From NCBI GenBank assembly GCA_019661945.1, contig JAIFWI010000004.1:1-43469 (forward strand): a stretch of 43,469 nucleotides of DNA, in the 5' to 3' direction. A program made the translations under genes and the position numbers. Below are positions 37,101 through 43,469 of this stretch, piece by piece. The notes below the pieces were generated by a model. The model saw nothing but the letters and a program-made list of their open reading frames with translations, had not been told where the DNA came from and did no database searches. Each line of letters opens with the position of its first letter. Position 1 is the first letter of the stretch. Source of the DNA: Candidatus Parcubacteria bacterium (GTDB lineage: Bacteria; Patescibacteriota; Minisyncoccia; Phycocordibacterales; JAKAEA01).

Positions 37101-40007
37101 ACCGCCGTAGAGCACTCCAATTGATGTTGTTGCTGTCACGACTCCAGCATTTGCCTGAAGTGGGCCATTAAGTGTACTAATGGTTAAACCACCATTTAAA
37201 ATACTTGAACCTAAAAACGTATTGGTATTGGTGAACATATTTGAAGTATATAATTTCGGAATTGTGGTAGAACTGTGAATGTAAGAATTAACGCGAGCGT
37301 CAGTGTAGTAAAGGTTTGTCCCTTCAGGAATTGTCGTGGTAATCAAACCTAAAGATGTTGTCGCTACTTGAGTAATAGTATTTCCTAATCCACCAATCAG
37401 TAACTGATTGTTCGTGATGGTTGAAAGTCCTGTACCACCTCGCGTTGCTGCTAATGTTCCGGTTGTGTCAGCAATGGCAATTCCCAAGGTTGATGTTGCT
37501 ACCAGAGTGTATCCGCCACTACCATTTCCCCGAAGAATTTCTCCAAAGTTTGGCGCAGAAGTTAGTCCTGTTCCCCCATAGAGTACTCCGATTGAAGTCG
37601 TTGCTGTAACGACTCCAGCGTTTGCTTGAAGGGGACCGTTGAGTGAGCCAATAGTTACACCTCCGTTGAAAATACTCGAGCCAGAAAATGTATTGGTGTT
37701 TGTAAATGTATTTGAAGTGTACAGTTTTGGAATTGTCGTTGATGCATGGATGTAAGAATTGACTCGAGCATCGGTGTAGTAGAGATTCGTGCCTTCGGGA
37801 ATCGTTGTCGTAATGAGTCCGAGAGATGTTGTTGCAACCTGAGTAATAGTATTGCCTGGACCACCAATCAGTAATTGATTTTGGGTGATTGTAGATAATC
37901 CCGTACCACCTCGTGTTGCGGCCAAGGTTCCTGACCACGTTGGGGTAAAGGTATGGGTCGATCCAGAGGATACTATATTAAGGCCGATGTTTGTATCAGA
38001 GGTCGTGGCAAAGGTTTGGGTCGAATTAGTCAGACCATTAAGTGAAGTAATGGCGCTTGTTGGTAAACCAAGAGAGGATGTTGCTGTTAATGTATAACCA
38101 CCCAAAGAATTTCCGACTAGTATCTGTCCTAAATTGGGTGCTGAAGTTAAACCAGTGCCACCGTATAAGACACCAATTGAGGAAGTTGCGCTCACTACTC
38201 CTGCGTTTGCCTGCAATGGACCATGTAATGTTCCGACTGTCAGTCCACCGTTGAAAATGCCAGCGCCTGAGAATGTATTTGTATTGCTAAATGTATTGGC
38301 AGTATATGTTTTAGGAATTGTGGATGAACCTTGAATAAAGTCGTTGACTCGAGTTGGGGTATAGTAGAGATTATTAACACCTTCGGCTAAATTGTTTGTT
38401 GATTTGGTGGTTAACCAATAATCAGCTGATGTGGTCGAGTATGAGTTTGCTAAATAATAGGTTCCGTCAGCTCCATCAAAGGTTCCTGTCCAATTTCCAC
38501 TTGTATCAACTGTTAATGCCCCACCTGAAATCGTCAGACCAGCCCCAGTAATGTCTGTAATGTACTCAGAGCCAACGCCAAGAACTGTTGTCCTAAATGT
38601 AGTTGAAGTCGCATTTGTTGTCGTAGCATTTATAGCAATAAGATTTGCTAATGTTGTCGATCCTGTAAGATTAAGATTGCCGGTAATTGAAACATTACCG
38701 CCAAATTTTGAATTACCGACAACTTCAAAAATATTTCCGGTTGTAGTTGTGGCGCTCGTGCCAATAAGAACGACGTAACCAGTATCTGATGGATAAATTG
38801 ACAAGCTGTCACTTGATGTCGCCCAAGCACCTGCGCCACCACCACCGCTCGTTAAATCTGAACCCCAGGTTGGCACGCCACCGGAAATTTTAAGCACTGT
38901 TCCATTAGAACCTCGAGCTAATCTGGTTAATGAAGTAGTTGTATCAGCATACAAAAGATCACCAACAGCATACACAGTCTGACCAGTGCCGCCTCGAATC
39001 GCGTTTAGTGTTCCTAAAGTATCAGCAAGATTAATACCCAGAGTTGATGTCGCAATTTGAATGATAGTATTGCCTGGACCGCCGATCAGTAATTGATTTT
39101 GGGTGATTGTAGATAATCCCGTACCGCCAAAATCAGCAGCGATGGTGCTACCCTGCCAGGTACCGCCAACAACCGTACCAACATTTGATTGAGTTGCAGC
39201 CAGAAGTGGAAACGTTGATGTCGCTGTCGTTGAAGTTGCCGTAAATGTCGAGCTTGTAACATGACCACCGACTGCAAGGTTACTATACAAAGTTGTATCG
39301 CCTGTTATTTGTAATGTAGAAGATCCAAAAAGACCGCCATTTTGATTTACATAAAAGAGTGGATTTCCTGTCGAACTTTGAATTCTAAAAAGATGCGCTG
39401 CTTGGCCAAGAGCTGCTTGAATCGTAAGCCCAACAGCATTTGTTGACGTCGCCTGAATTGAGACAACAGAATTATTAAGCACTGTGGTTGTACCGAATGT
39501 TGATGAATCAGTACCACGGACTGATCGCGCCAGCTCGGCAAATGTTGAGGCGGTTATGAGCTGGCGTGGTGCAAGCGTCTCAAATGTTACATTGTCATCA
39601 GAAACTTCAATTTGAAGATAGATTGTGTCATTAGTGCCAAAATCATAGTCCAAGGTATTAGGATATCCGTTTGCGGTATCACCAATATTTACATTAAATA
39701 CACCCTGTCGAATTGTGGTAGTGACCGTGCCTGGTGCTGAGGATGGCCAAAGTTGAGTGCCACCAGGAACTGTCGGACTATTCCACAAGGAAAATTTAAA
39801 ATATGCCGGCGCGCCTGATCCTCCCAAAAGATTTCCATTTTCATCAGTCAGGCGACCTTGATAACTTAAAATTTTTGGCACACCGGCTGCAGCTTCAGCA
39901 ATGGTTGGCAGAAGTGGAGAAAAAGGAGAAATTAAAATCGAAATAATCAGAGCAATAGAAAGAACTTTCGATATACCAAATCGATAGTAGATATTTCTAA
40001 ATCTCAT
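28107..40007 (-). CDS. giant (~3966-aa) secreted modular surface protein, tail-fibre/adhesin-like
   Basis: Signal peptide; KILSYQGRLTDENGNLLGG; 10 full IPEGTNLYYTDARVN... modules; GIGTTSPYAKLSV repeats; Gly-rich domain; SDLAEMYE region; Glu/Pro-rich tail. SD AGGAG-N7-ATG places the start at 40007, 18 nt inside the tracked ORF. Confidence 0.9.
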   Translation of the reverse strand: MRFRNIYYRFGISKVLSIALIISILISPFSPLLPTIAEAAAGVPKILSYQGRLTDENGNLLGGSGAPAYFKFSLWNSPTVPGGTQLWPSSAPGTVTTTIRQGVFNVNIGDTANGYPNTLDYDFGTNDTIYLQIEVSDDNVTFETLAPRQLITASTFAELARSVRGTDSSTFGTTTVLNNSVVSIQATSTNAVGLTIQAALGQAAHLFRIQSSTGNPLFYVNQNGGLFGSSTLQITGDTTLYSNLAVGGHVTSSTFTATSTTATSTFPLLAATQSNVGTVVGGTWQGSTIAADFGGTGLSTITQNQLLIGGPGNTIIQIATSTLGINLADTLGTLNAIRGGTGQTVYAVGDLLYADTTTSLTRLARGSNGTVLKISGGVPTWGSDLTSGGGGAGAWATSSDSLSIYPSDTGYVVLIGTSATTTTGNIFEVVGNSKFGGNVSITGNLNLTGSTTLANLIAINATTTNATSTTFRTTVLGVGSEYITDITGAGLTISGGALTVDTSGNWTGTFDGADGTYYLANSYSTTSADYWLTTKSTNNLAEGVNNLYYTPTRVNDFIQGSSTIPKTYTANTFSNTNTFSGAGIFNGGLTVGTLHGPLQANAGVVSATSSIGVLYGGTGLTSAPNLGQILVGNSLGGYTLTATSSLGLPTSAITSLNGLTNSTQTFATTSDTNIGLNIVSSGSTHTFTPTWSGTLAATRGGTGLSTITQNQLLIGGPGNTITQVATTSLGLITTTIPEGTNLYYTDARVNSYIHASTTIPKLYTSNTFTNTNTFSGSSIFNGGVTIGSLNGPLQANAGVVTATTSIGVLYGGTGLTSAPNFGEILRGNGSGGYTLVATSTLGIAIADTTGTLAATRGGTGLSTITNNQLLIGGLGNTITQVATTSLGLITTTIPEGTNLYYTDARVNSYIHSSTTIPKLYTSNMFTNTNTFLGSSILNGGLTISTLNGPLQANAGVVTATTSIGVLYGGTGWTNILANSILLGNGTGALATTSAGTDGFVLALVSGVPTWQATTTLSTISGTLAATKGGTGLSTITNNQLLIGGAGNTITQVATTSLGLITTTIPEGTNLYYTDARVNSYIHGSTTIPKLYTANTFTNTNTFSGASIFNGGVTIGVLNGPLDARNGVVGATTSIGVLYGGTGLTSAPNFGEILRGNGTGGYTLVATSTLGIAIGDTTGTLAATRGGTGLSTITNNQLLIGGAGNTITQIATTSLGLITTTIPEGTNLYYTDARVNAYINGSTTIPKLYTSNTFTNTNTFSGPSIFNGGVTIGALNGPLQANAGVVSATTSIGVLYGGTGLSTAPTYGQLLLGNALGGYTLTATSSLGLVTTAITSLGAEFSPALTAASQTFATSTDTNIGLTITSSGSTHTFTPTWTGTLADARVANDLTISGGTINNTPIGASSASTAIFTNATSSNATSTNLAVSGSFNVIGQTGCAQFSTGGLLTGTGSNCGSGSGSGSDTNWTFFNGSGIRLATTTNQVLVGASATTSLAALEVIGNSYISGNVGIGTTSPYAKLSVVGEIVGAYFTATTTATSTFPRFTATQSNVGTVVGGIWQGDTIGVAFGGTGLNATPSFGQILRGNGSGGYELVATSTLGIALADTTGILPATRGGTGLSTITNNQLLIGGAGNTITQVATTSLGLITTTIPEGTNLYYTDARVNAYIHASTTIPKLYTTNTFTNTNTFSGSSIFNGGVTIGVLNGPLQANAGVVSATTSIGVLYGGTGLTSAPNFGEILRGNDTGGYSLVATSTLGIAIADTTGTLAATRGGTGLSTITNNQLLIGGLGNTITQVATTSLGLITTTIPEGTNLYHTDARVNTFIHGSTTIPKTYTNNTFSGNNIFNGTLTIGALNGPLDARNGVVGATTSIGVLYGGTGWTNIQANSILLGNGTGALATTSAGTDGFVLALVSGVPTWQATTTLATISGTLAATKGGTGLSTITNNQLLIGGAGNTITQVATTSLGLITTTIPEGTNLYYTDARVNSYIHASTTIPKLYTANTFTNTNTFSGSSIFNGGVTIGALNGPIQANAGVVSATSSIGVLYGGTGLTSAPNFGEILRGNGTGGYTLVATSTLGIAIADTTGTLAATRGGTGLSTITNNQLLIGGAGNTITQVATTSLGLITTTIPEGTNLYYTDARVNSYIHGSTTIPKTYTANTFTNTNTFSGSSIFNGGVTIGALNGPLDARNGVVGATTSIGVLYGGTGWNNIQANSILLGNGIGALATTSAGTDGFVLALVSGVPTWQATTTLATISGTLAATKGGTGLSTITNNQLLIGGAGNTITQVATTSLGLITTTIPEGTNLYYTDARVNAYIHGSTTIPKLYTTNTFTNTNTFSGSSIFNGGVTIGSLNGPLQANAGVVSATTSIGVLYGGTGWSNILSNSILLGNGTGALATTSVGTDGFVLALVSGVPTWQATTTLATISGTLAATKGGTGLSTITNNQLLIGGAGNTITQVATTSLGLITTTIPEGTNLYYTDARVNSYIHASTTIPKLYTANTFTDTNTFSGSSIFNGSVTIGALNGPLDARNGVVGATTSIGVLYGGTGATSFGQGWLYSTGGTSVLAASTSPTVNYLVATSTTATSTFAWGVQANALNIISSNASSTFANGINLTGGCFAISGACVGGSGGSGTVNTGIFGQLAFYGANGTAVSGTTTIVIGTTTANANNIGIGTSSPYAKLSVQGTLLQTNPVFEVASSSNSVKFLTVAGDGFGTTTLSGLTISGSATSTSNVGINLTGGCFAISGACVGGSGGSGTVSSGTTGQFAYYSADGTAVVGTSTLFTSTASKIGIGTTTPYAKLSVASGIVPQLLLTDTSAGSNLKHWYASSTAGSLTFGTLSDNLATLTEYMRINSSGNVGIGTTSPYAKLSVVGEIVGRNITATSTTATSTFAGGLDVSNGALRHDFSSGLTSIDNLALGATTFDSDGGILSWIDMPVTSSAVASTVQSYSAQIDGNPLLTVYAQSDGSGGIQNSGIAIGTSSPTSKLTVWGGLTGSIFNVVTSASTTALSVSATGFGTTTLSGLTISGSATSTSNVGLNITGGCYAISNTCIGGSGGSGTVNTGVFGQLAFYGANGTAVSGTTTIVIGTTTANANNVGIGTTSPYAKLSVQGNLLQTNPVFEVASSSNAVKFLSVAGNGFGTTTLSGLNIDASATSTSDVGFNITTGCYAVNGTCISGGGSGDAGFGVEAVRVHTVNGTWTKPAFVNNVYVEVWGGGGGGGVAGANNSDGGGGGGGYAAGVVAVNANVTVTIGATSTVGANGNASSFAASGGTLTGGAGQTNSGTTGGAGGTASGGTITVPGQAGGSTLGAAAGDGAAGGNGGGAPFGGAGGMGGTAVATGGTGAAGQAGAIPGGGGGGGSESAGAASAGARGMVLVWELSGTNGSDLAEMYETKEDVEVGDIVSISKDSFNYDSEWGLQKISILEKAGPDSKVVGVVSTAPAITMGRKISESVDAKNPQPIALAGRTPVKVSLENGPIKAGDLLGPSSIPGVAAKMEKSGIIIGAALEDYISPADGATSTGKVMMFVQTQYSSGARTNVLLERAGIDSDNIPAGLDIGRIMLAQLMVEKKNITASSSISEVFTDRVVAGLELITPRVLTDTLVVNTIEAVEDDIKLKLAQGGKMIITKAGKEDMSATFKDASASSTPVITFDADGNAVFAGTVTANKVVAKQIEGLEIFTDSISSLTDRLESLATSTASSSMSVSAQLASVFGFVNETKALLASSSEHYVNLASSLAALETQIASSTPIGKALTINRATIWDGLEVDSIGTGGEMLAFQSDLIFIGRPYFTTDTAGFALIKKGAKFADVTFGREYLEQPIINASISLENASSTDEALEDALFGNDIRHLISKKTTHGFRITLNKAAPEDITFSWIALAVKGAKTSTSTEAVVVPPPPPVEQPVVEEKPPAEEPKEEPKEEITEEPAKEELPVEEVDNEATEPEVQPTEPVVEITDVPAATVSE
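32340..38400 (-). repeat. coding repeat array in the giant gene
   Basis: 10 IPEGTNLYYTDARVNxYI..TTIPKLYT..NTFTNTNTFSG modules plus one diverged AEGVNNLYYTPTRVNDFI copy. Confidence 0.92.
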
Positions 40008-40059
40008 GTACAAACTCCTATTCAACTTTTTATTGAAATATCCTTATATTAATAGCTAA

Positions 40060-40065
40060 ATTATA
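40060..40065 (-). promoter_or_regulatory. extended -10 of the giant gene
   Basis: Minus strand TGC-TATAAT about 50 nt upstream of the SD-led ATG. Confidence 0.55.
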
Positions 40066-40158
40066 GCATATGGCAGAGCCCGGAAGGCATGGTTTTGAAG
40101 CTAAAACTGTTGAAAACTCAGCATTCTAATTGTTGCAATGTATGGTATAGTTCAGGTA

Positions 40159-40554
40159 ATGAAAAACGTGAGATTATTTTCTCGCTTTGCTCTTTTTGTT
40201 ATCTATTTTTGGTTTGGAATTTTAAAAGTTTTTGATCTGAGTCCTGCTACTCCCCTGGTTAATGCTTTAGCTCAAAAAAGTTTTGTTATTCTGCCTGATT
40301 TTCTGCAAATTTTCTTATCCCCGTCACGATTTATTATTTTATTTGGTCTCATCGAAGTACTTATTGGCATATTGTTTCTGTTTCCTGCCTTGACCAAGCC
40401 GACAAAAATTATTTTCGGCCTGCACATGATCACTACTTTCCTACCACTCTTCCTCTTGCCCTCACTTGTTTGGCAATCCCTGCTCGTGCCAACCCTCGAA
40501 GGTCAATACATCATCAAAAATCTCGCCCTCATCGCTATAGTTTTACATTTGTAG
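40159..40554 (+). CDS. DoxX-like membrane protein
   Basis: LFSRFALFVIYFWFGILKVFDLSPATPLV...FIILFGLIEVLIGILFLFPALTK; TGG-TATAGT 7 nt before ATG. Confidence 0.75.
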   Translation: MKNVRLFSRFALFVIYFWFGILKVFDLSPATPLVNALAQKSFVILPDFLQIFLSPSRFIILFGLIEVLIGILFLFPALTKPTKIIFGLHMITTFLPLFLLPSLVWQSLLVPTLEGQYIIKNLALIAIVLHL

Positions 40555-40660
40555 TGCTTGCTTGGACGCTTGCGGCATGTGACTCGTTTGCTACAATCAC
40601 GTTACTAGAACTCACTCAATACGTAGTTATAGTGTTATCAGTCGTTAGTCAATTTGTATA

Positions 40661-41953
40661 ATGGATAGTAGTGGAACTCTGTGGGATCTTGGTTTTGAAA
40701 CCATTAAGGAGCTTGAAGTTGAGCAAGGCATTCTGGCATCAGGCAAAGAAGAAATCTTTGGATGTATTTTTGGCCGAGATTCACTCATCACCAGCCTCAA
40801 ATTACTTCGGGTCTATGAAAATACAAAAGATCCGTACTTTTTAGCTCTGGTTAAAAAAATTTTACAAAATCTTGTAGCTCTTCAGGGCACCGAAGTCAAT
40901 ATTGAAAGCGGTGAAGAGCCCGGCAAGTGTATTCATGAATTCCGACCGTCAAATCATGAGCACTTAACCCGTGATCTAGAAATTCCTTGGTATTTGTACC
41001 CTGATAACATGATGCGTAACTATGACTCGGTTGATAGCACGCCGCTTTTTCTCATTACCCTCTACCGTTATTTTCAAGCCAGTGCCGACAATGCCTTTAT
41101 GCAAGAAACCCTGCCGAATGTGAAGTTGGGTTTAAATTGGCTAGTAACGTACGGCGATAAAAATGGCGATGGTTTTGTAGACTACGGCTTAAATCCTGAG
41201 CGAAAATTCGGCGGTTTGGCAACACAAAGCTGGATGGACAGCGGCGAATCTGTTTTTCATGAAGATGGCAGTGCTGTTGCCTTCCCCATTGCACCCGTCG
41301 AAGCTCAAAGTTATACTTTTTTAGCTCTGCGATTGTGGTCTGACTATTTCAAAAATTCTGACAATATACACAGCGATGCCCTAAAACAGCGCGCCGATAA
41401 ACTTAAGGCTCACTTCAATGAAGTATTTGTGACCGCAAATGACCAAGGTGTATTTCTGGCTACAGGAGTTGATGGCAATGGCAAGCTTTTAACATCGGTC
41501 CGCTCAAGCATGGGTCATTGCATTTGGTCATCACTTGAAAAAAGCCGTGACGGCGTTCAAGAATCAATCATTAAAGATGAGTTCATTCCAAAAATTATTG
41601 AACGATTGATGGCTCCTGATATGTTCGCGCCTAAAGCTGGCATCCGCACTTTAAGTTCGCTGTCAGTTTCATACTCTCCGAATAGTTATCACAATGGTTC
41701 AATCTGGCCGCATGATACAAGCATTATCGCTGAGGGTTTTGATCTTTTCGGCTACCACGCTGAGGCTAAGCAAGTTCGAGAAGCATTGCTGTATGCTTTG
41801 ACTCACTTCAATAGTCCAATCGAACTTTTCGTATACGAAGAAGATTACTCGGAGTATTGTTCTCCGCATGGTCAAAAAGCATGTCTCAAGCAAGCCTGGA
41901 GCGCTGCCACTCTTCTCAAGGAATTGGCTTCAACTCGAACAATTACTTCTTAA
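40661..41953 (+). CDS. glycogen-debranching / (alpha/alpha)6-barrel glycoside hydrolase-type protein
   Basis: FGRDSLITSLKLL, YDSVDSTPLFLITLYRY, GLATQSWMDSGES, PIAPVEAQSYTFLALR, SYHNGSIWPHDTSIIAEGF. Confidence 0.82.
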   Translation: MDSSGTLWDLGFETIKELEVEQGILASGKEEIFGCIFGRDSLITSLKLLRVYENTKDPYFLALVKKILQNLVALQGTEVNIESGEEPGKCIHEFRPSNHEHLTRDLEIPWYLYPDNMMRNYDSVDSTPLFLITLYRYFQASADNAFMQETLPNVKLGLNWLVTYGDKNGDGFVDYGLNPERKFGGLATQSWMDSGESVFHEDGSAVAFPIAPVEAQSYTFLALRLWSDYFKNSDNIHSDALKQRADKLKAHFNEVFVTANDQGVFLATGVDGNGKLLTSVRSSMGHCIWSSLEKSRDGVQESIIKDEFIPKIIERLMAPDMFAPKAGIRTLSSLSVSYSPNSYHNGSIWPHDTSIIAEGFDLFGYHAEAKQVREALLYALTHFNSPIELFVYEEDYSEYCSPHGQKACLKQAWSAATLLKELASTRTITS

Positions 41954-43469
41954 GATGTCGGTGTATTGTTGCCGCTCTCAGATTTCAAATCAAGGTGGCT
42001 ATTAATATCAATCAGGTTATTCAAAAATTTACTGGCCCATTGATATACATTATTTTTTGAGACAGCCGCTTGAAGTTTTTCCATGCGCTGTTTCCTTTCA
42101 TCCTTGGGCATTTCAAGAGCGCGTTTAATAGTATCGGCTAACTGCTCAATGTCATATGGATTAACAATAAGTGCATCTTGTAATTCATCAGCTGCTCCTG
42201 TTTGCTCTGAAAGAATTAAGGCACCATCAGCCGGTCCTGCCGTGACATATTCTTTAGCAACGAGGTTCATACTCTCAGCCAATGATGTAACCATCATCAG
42301 GTTGGCGCTCTTATACAAACTATAGAGCTCTGTTGGTGTTTGAGTTTCTTTAATGACGTGAATAGGCTGCCAATTTGAGGTGGCATATTTAAAATTGACT
42401 GTTTCAATCAAGGTTTCAATTTCTTGATCAAGCTGTTCGTATCGTTTCAAAATAGTGCGCGATGGCTGTAAAACATTAATATGCACAAATCTTTCCTGAT
42501 ATTCTGGATATTTTTCCAAAAAGCGGTCAATAGCCTTTATACGTTCAACAACTCCCTTAATGTAATCAATACGCTCGACACCAAATGAAAGAAATTCATA
42601 TCGACCAGTGACAATTTGTTTAATGTGAGATTTGCCAAAACGCTTCGATTTCTGAGAAGCATACGAAATGGCCTGATAATCAATACTAATTGGAAAATGA
42701 CGAACATAGGTTACTCGATCATTATAGGTAATGGTTAAATTATCAAAATCAACTTTGGCCTCAAGTGTTTTTGAGACCGAAGTTAAAAAGTTTCGACAAT
42801 GTGAGTGCCGGCTGAAACCAATAAGCTGATTGCCGAGCATTCCTTCCAATACTTGCCTATCCCATGGAAAAATCCGAAAAATTTCTGCCACCGGCCAGGG
42901 AACATGCCAAAAATGTCCGACAATAATGTCTGGATATTTTTCCCGAAGCATTTGTGGTACTAAGGCTAAGTGATAGTCATGAATCCAAACTACTACTTTT
43001 TCTTTATGGTCAGGATCAATTTCTTTGAGCACAGCGTCGGCATACTGTTGATTGACAGCCGTGTACGCTTCCCAATCACCTTGTCTGAAAATCGGCCGTT
43101 CAAAAACAGAGTGGCACAGCGGCCAGAGGGCTTCGTTACACAAGCCATAATACCAACCCAATAAATTTCTTTTGGTAATCCATAAGCGCTTCAGGGTGTA
43201 TTGCCTACGTCCAGGCGGCATTTTTATTTTATCTTCTTCATTAACAACTTCTTTGTCAGAGGCACCGCGGCCATGAGCAATCCAGAGTCCGCCATTCAAC
43301 TTTATGATCGGTTCCATAGCGGTAATCAGTCCGCCGGCACCTCGAACAACCGTAATTTTATCTTTGTAATAACCGTGAGTGTACGGCTCAGCTGATGAAA
43401 CCACAATAAGTTTATAATCGCCGATGCGATCTCCCAACAATTTTTCAATGACTTTTTTTGCCGGTGACA
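41950..43469 (-). CDS. otsA: alpha,alpha-trehalose-phosphate synthase (GT20), 5' end outside the window
   Basis: GGLWIAHGRG, VWIHDYHLALVPQMLREKYPDIIVGHFWHVPWP, SFGVERIDYIKG, LAESMNLVAKEYV. The tracked M is a TTG; the frame stays open to the window end (...SPAKKVIEKLLGDRIG). Confidence 0.93.
   Translation of the reverse strand, partial: SPAKKVIEKLLGDRIGDYKLIVVSSAEPYTHGYYKDKITVVRGAGGLITAMEPIIKLNGGLWIAHGRGASDKEVVNEEDKIKMPPGRRQYTLKRLWITKRNLLGWYYGLCNEALWPLCHSVFERPIFRQGDWEAYTAVNQQYADAVLKEIDPDHKEKVVVWIHDYHLALVPQMLREKYPDIIVGHFWHVPWPVAEIFRIFPWDRQVLEGMLGNQLIGFSRHSHCRNFLTSVSKTLEAKVDFDNLTITYNDRVTYVRHFPISIDYQAISYASQKSKRFGKSHIKQIVTGRYEFLSFGVERIDYIKGVVERIKAIDRFLEKYPEYQERFVHINVLQPSRTILKRYEQLDQEIETLIETVNFKYATSNWQPIHVIKETQTPTELYSLYKSANLMMVTSLAESMNLVAKEYVTAGPADGALILSEQTGAADELQDALIVNPYDIEQLADTIKRALEMPKDERKQRMEKLQAAVSKNNVYQWASKFLNNLIDINSHLDLKSESGNNTPTS

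Noticed and set aside
32340-38400. CRISPR-like or non-coding tandem array
   Set aside because: Repeats are long, in one open frame, and conserved at protein level with synonymous divergence; no short direct repeats with unique spacers and no cas genes.
28045-39000. Many + strand ORFs antisense to the giant gene (e.g. 28045..28434, 31168..31698, 34138..34566)
   Set aside because: Low-complexity or repeat mirror translations of the minus-strand repeat array; recurrent VIVESPVPPFVAAxVPEIVASVVVACQVGTPLTKA peptides are frame shadows of the modules.
28107-40007. Prophage tail-fibre gene
   Set aside because: No capsid, terminase, portal, integrase or lysis genes nearby; has its own signal peptide and housekeeping neighbours.

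Overview
A 43.5-kb bacterial window. Gene content and style suggest a Patescibacteria/CPR-like genome, but that lineage call is inference only. I support about 33 protein-coding genes, one tRNA-Asn(GTT), five intrinsic terminators and several palindromic elements. Recognisable genes: eukaryote-type adenylosuccinate lyase, SIR2-like protein, two PhnB/VOC proteins, MASE1 histidine kinase, FAD oxidoreductase, ZIP transporter, mutS, a RAYT-type Y1 transposase, mutL, a sulfite-oxidase-like molybdopterin protein with a flavin reductase, three cohesin-type proteins, one dockerin protein, C-methyltransferase, GT2, TPR membrane protein, class A beta-lactamase-like protein, a giant ~3966-aa modular surface protein (11.9 kb), DoxX-like protein, a GH/debranching-type enzyme and a trehalose-6-phosphate synthase truncated by the window end. 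Main second-look observations: (1) a repeated TGN-TANNNT-N6-ATG arrangement implying widespread leaderless transcription, beside a separate SD-bearing gene class; (2) convergent gene pairs with interlocked stop codons; (3) a RAYT between mutS and mutL, flanked by and containing its own REP-like palindrome; (4) RPE-like palindromes inside mutL and reductase coding sequence; (5) a non-cellulosomal cohesin/dockerin set; (6) a tail-fibre-like giant protein with a mosaic of 10 or more modules; (7) an untracked 54-aa Cys-rich ORF linked to a ZIP transporter. No CRISPR array, rRNA or prophage was seen.
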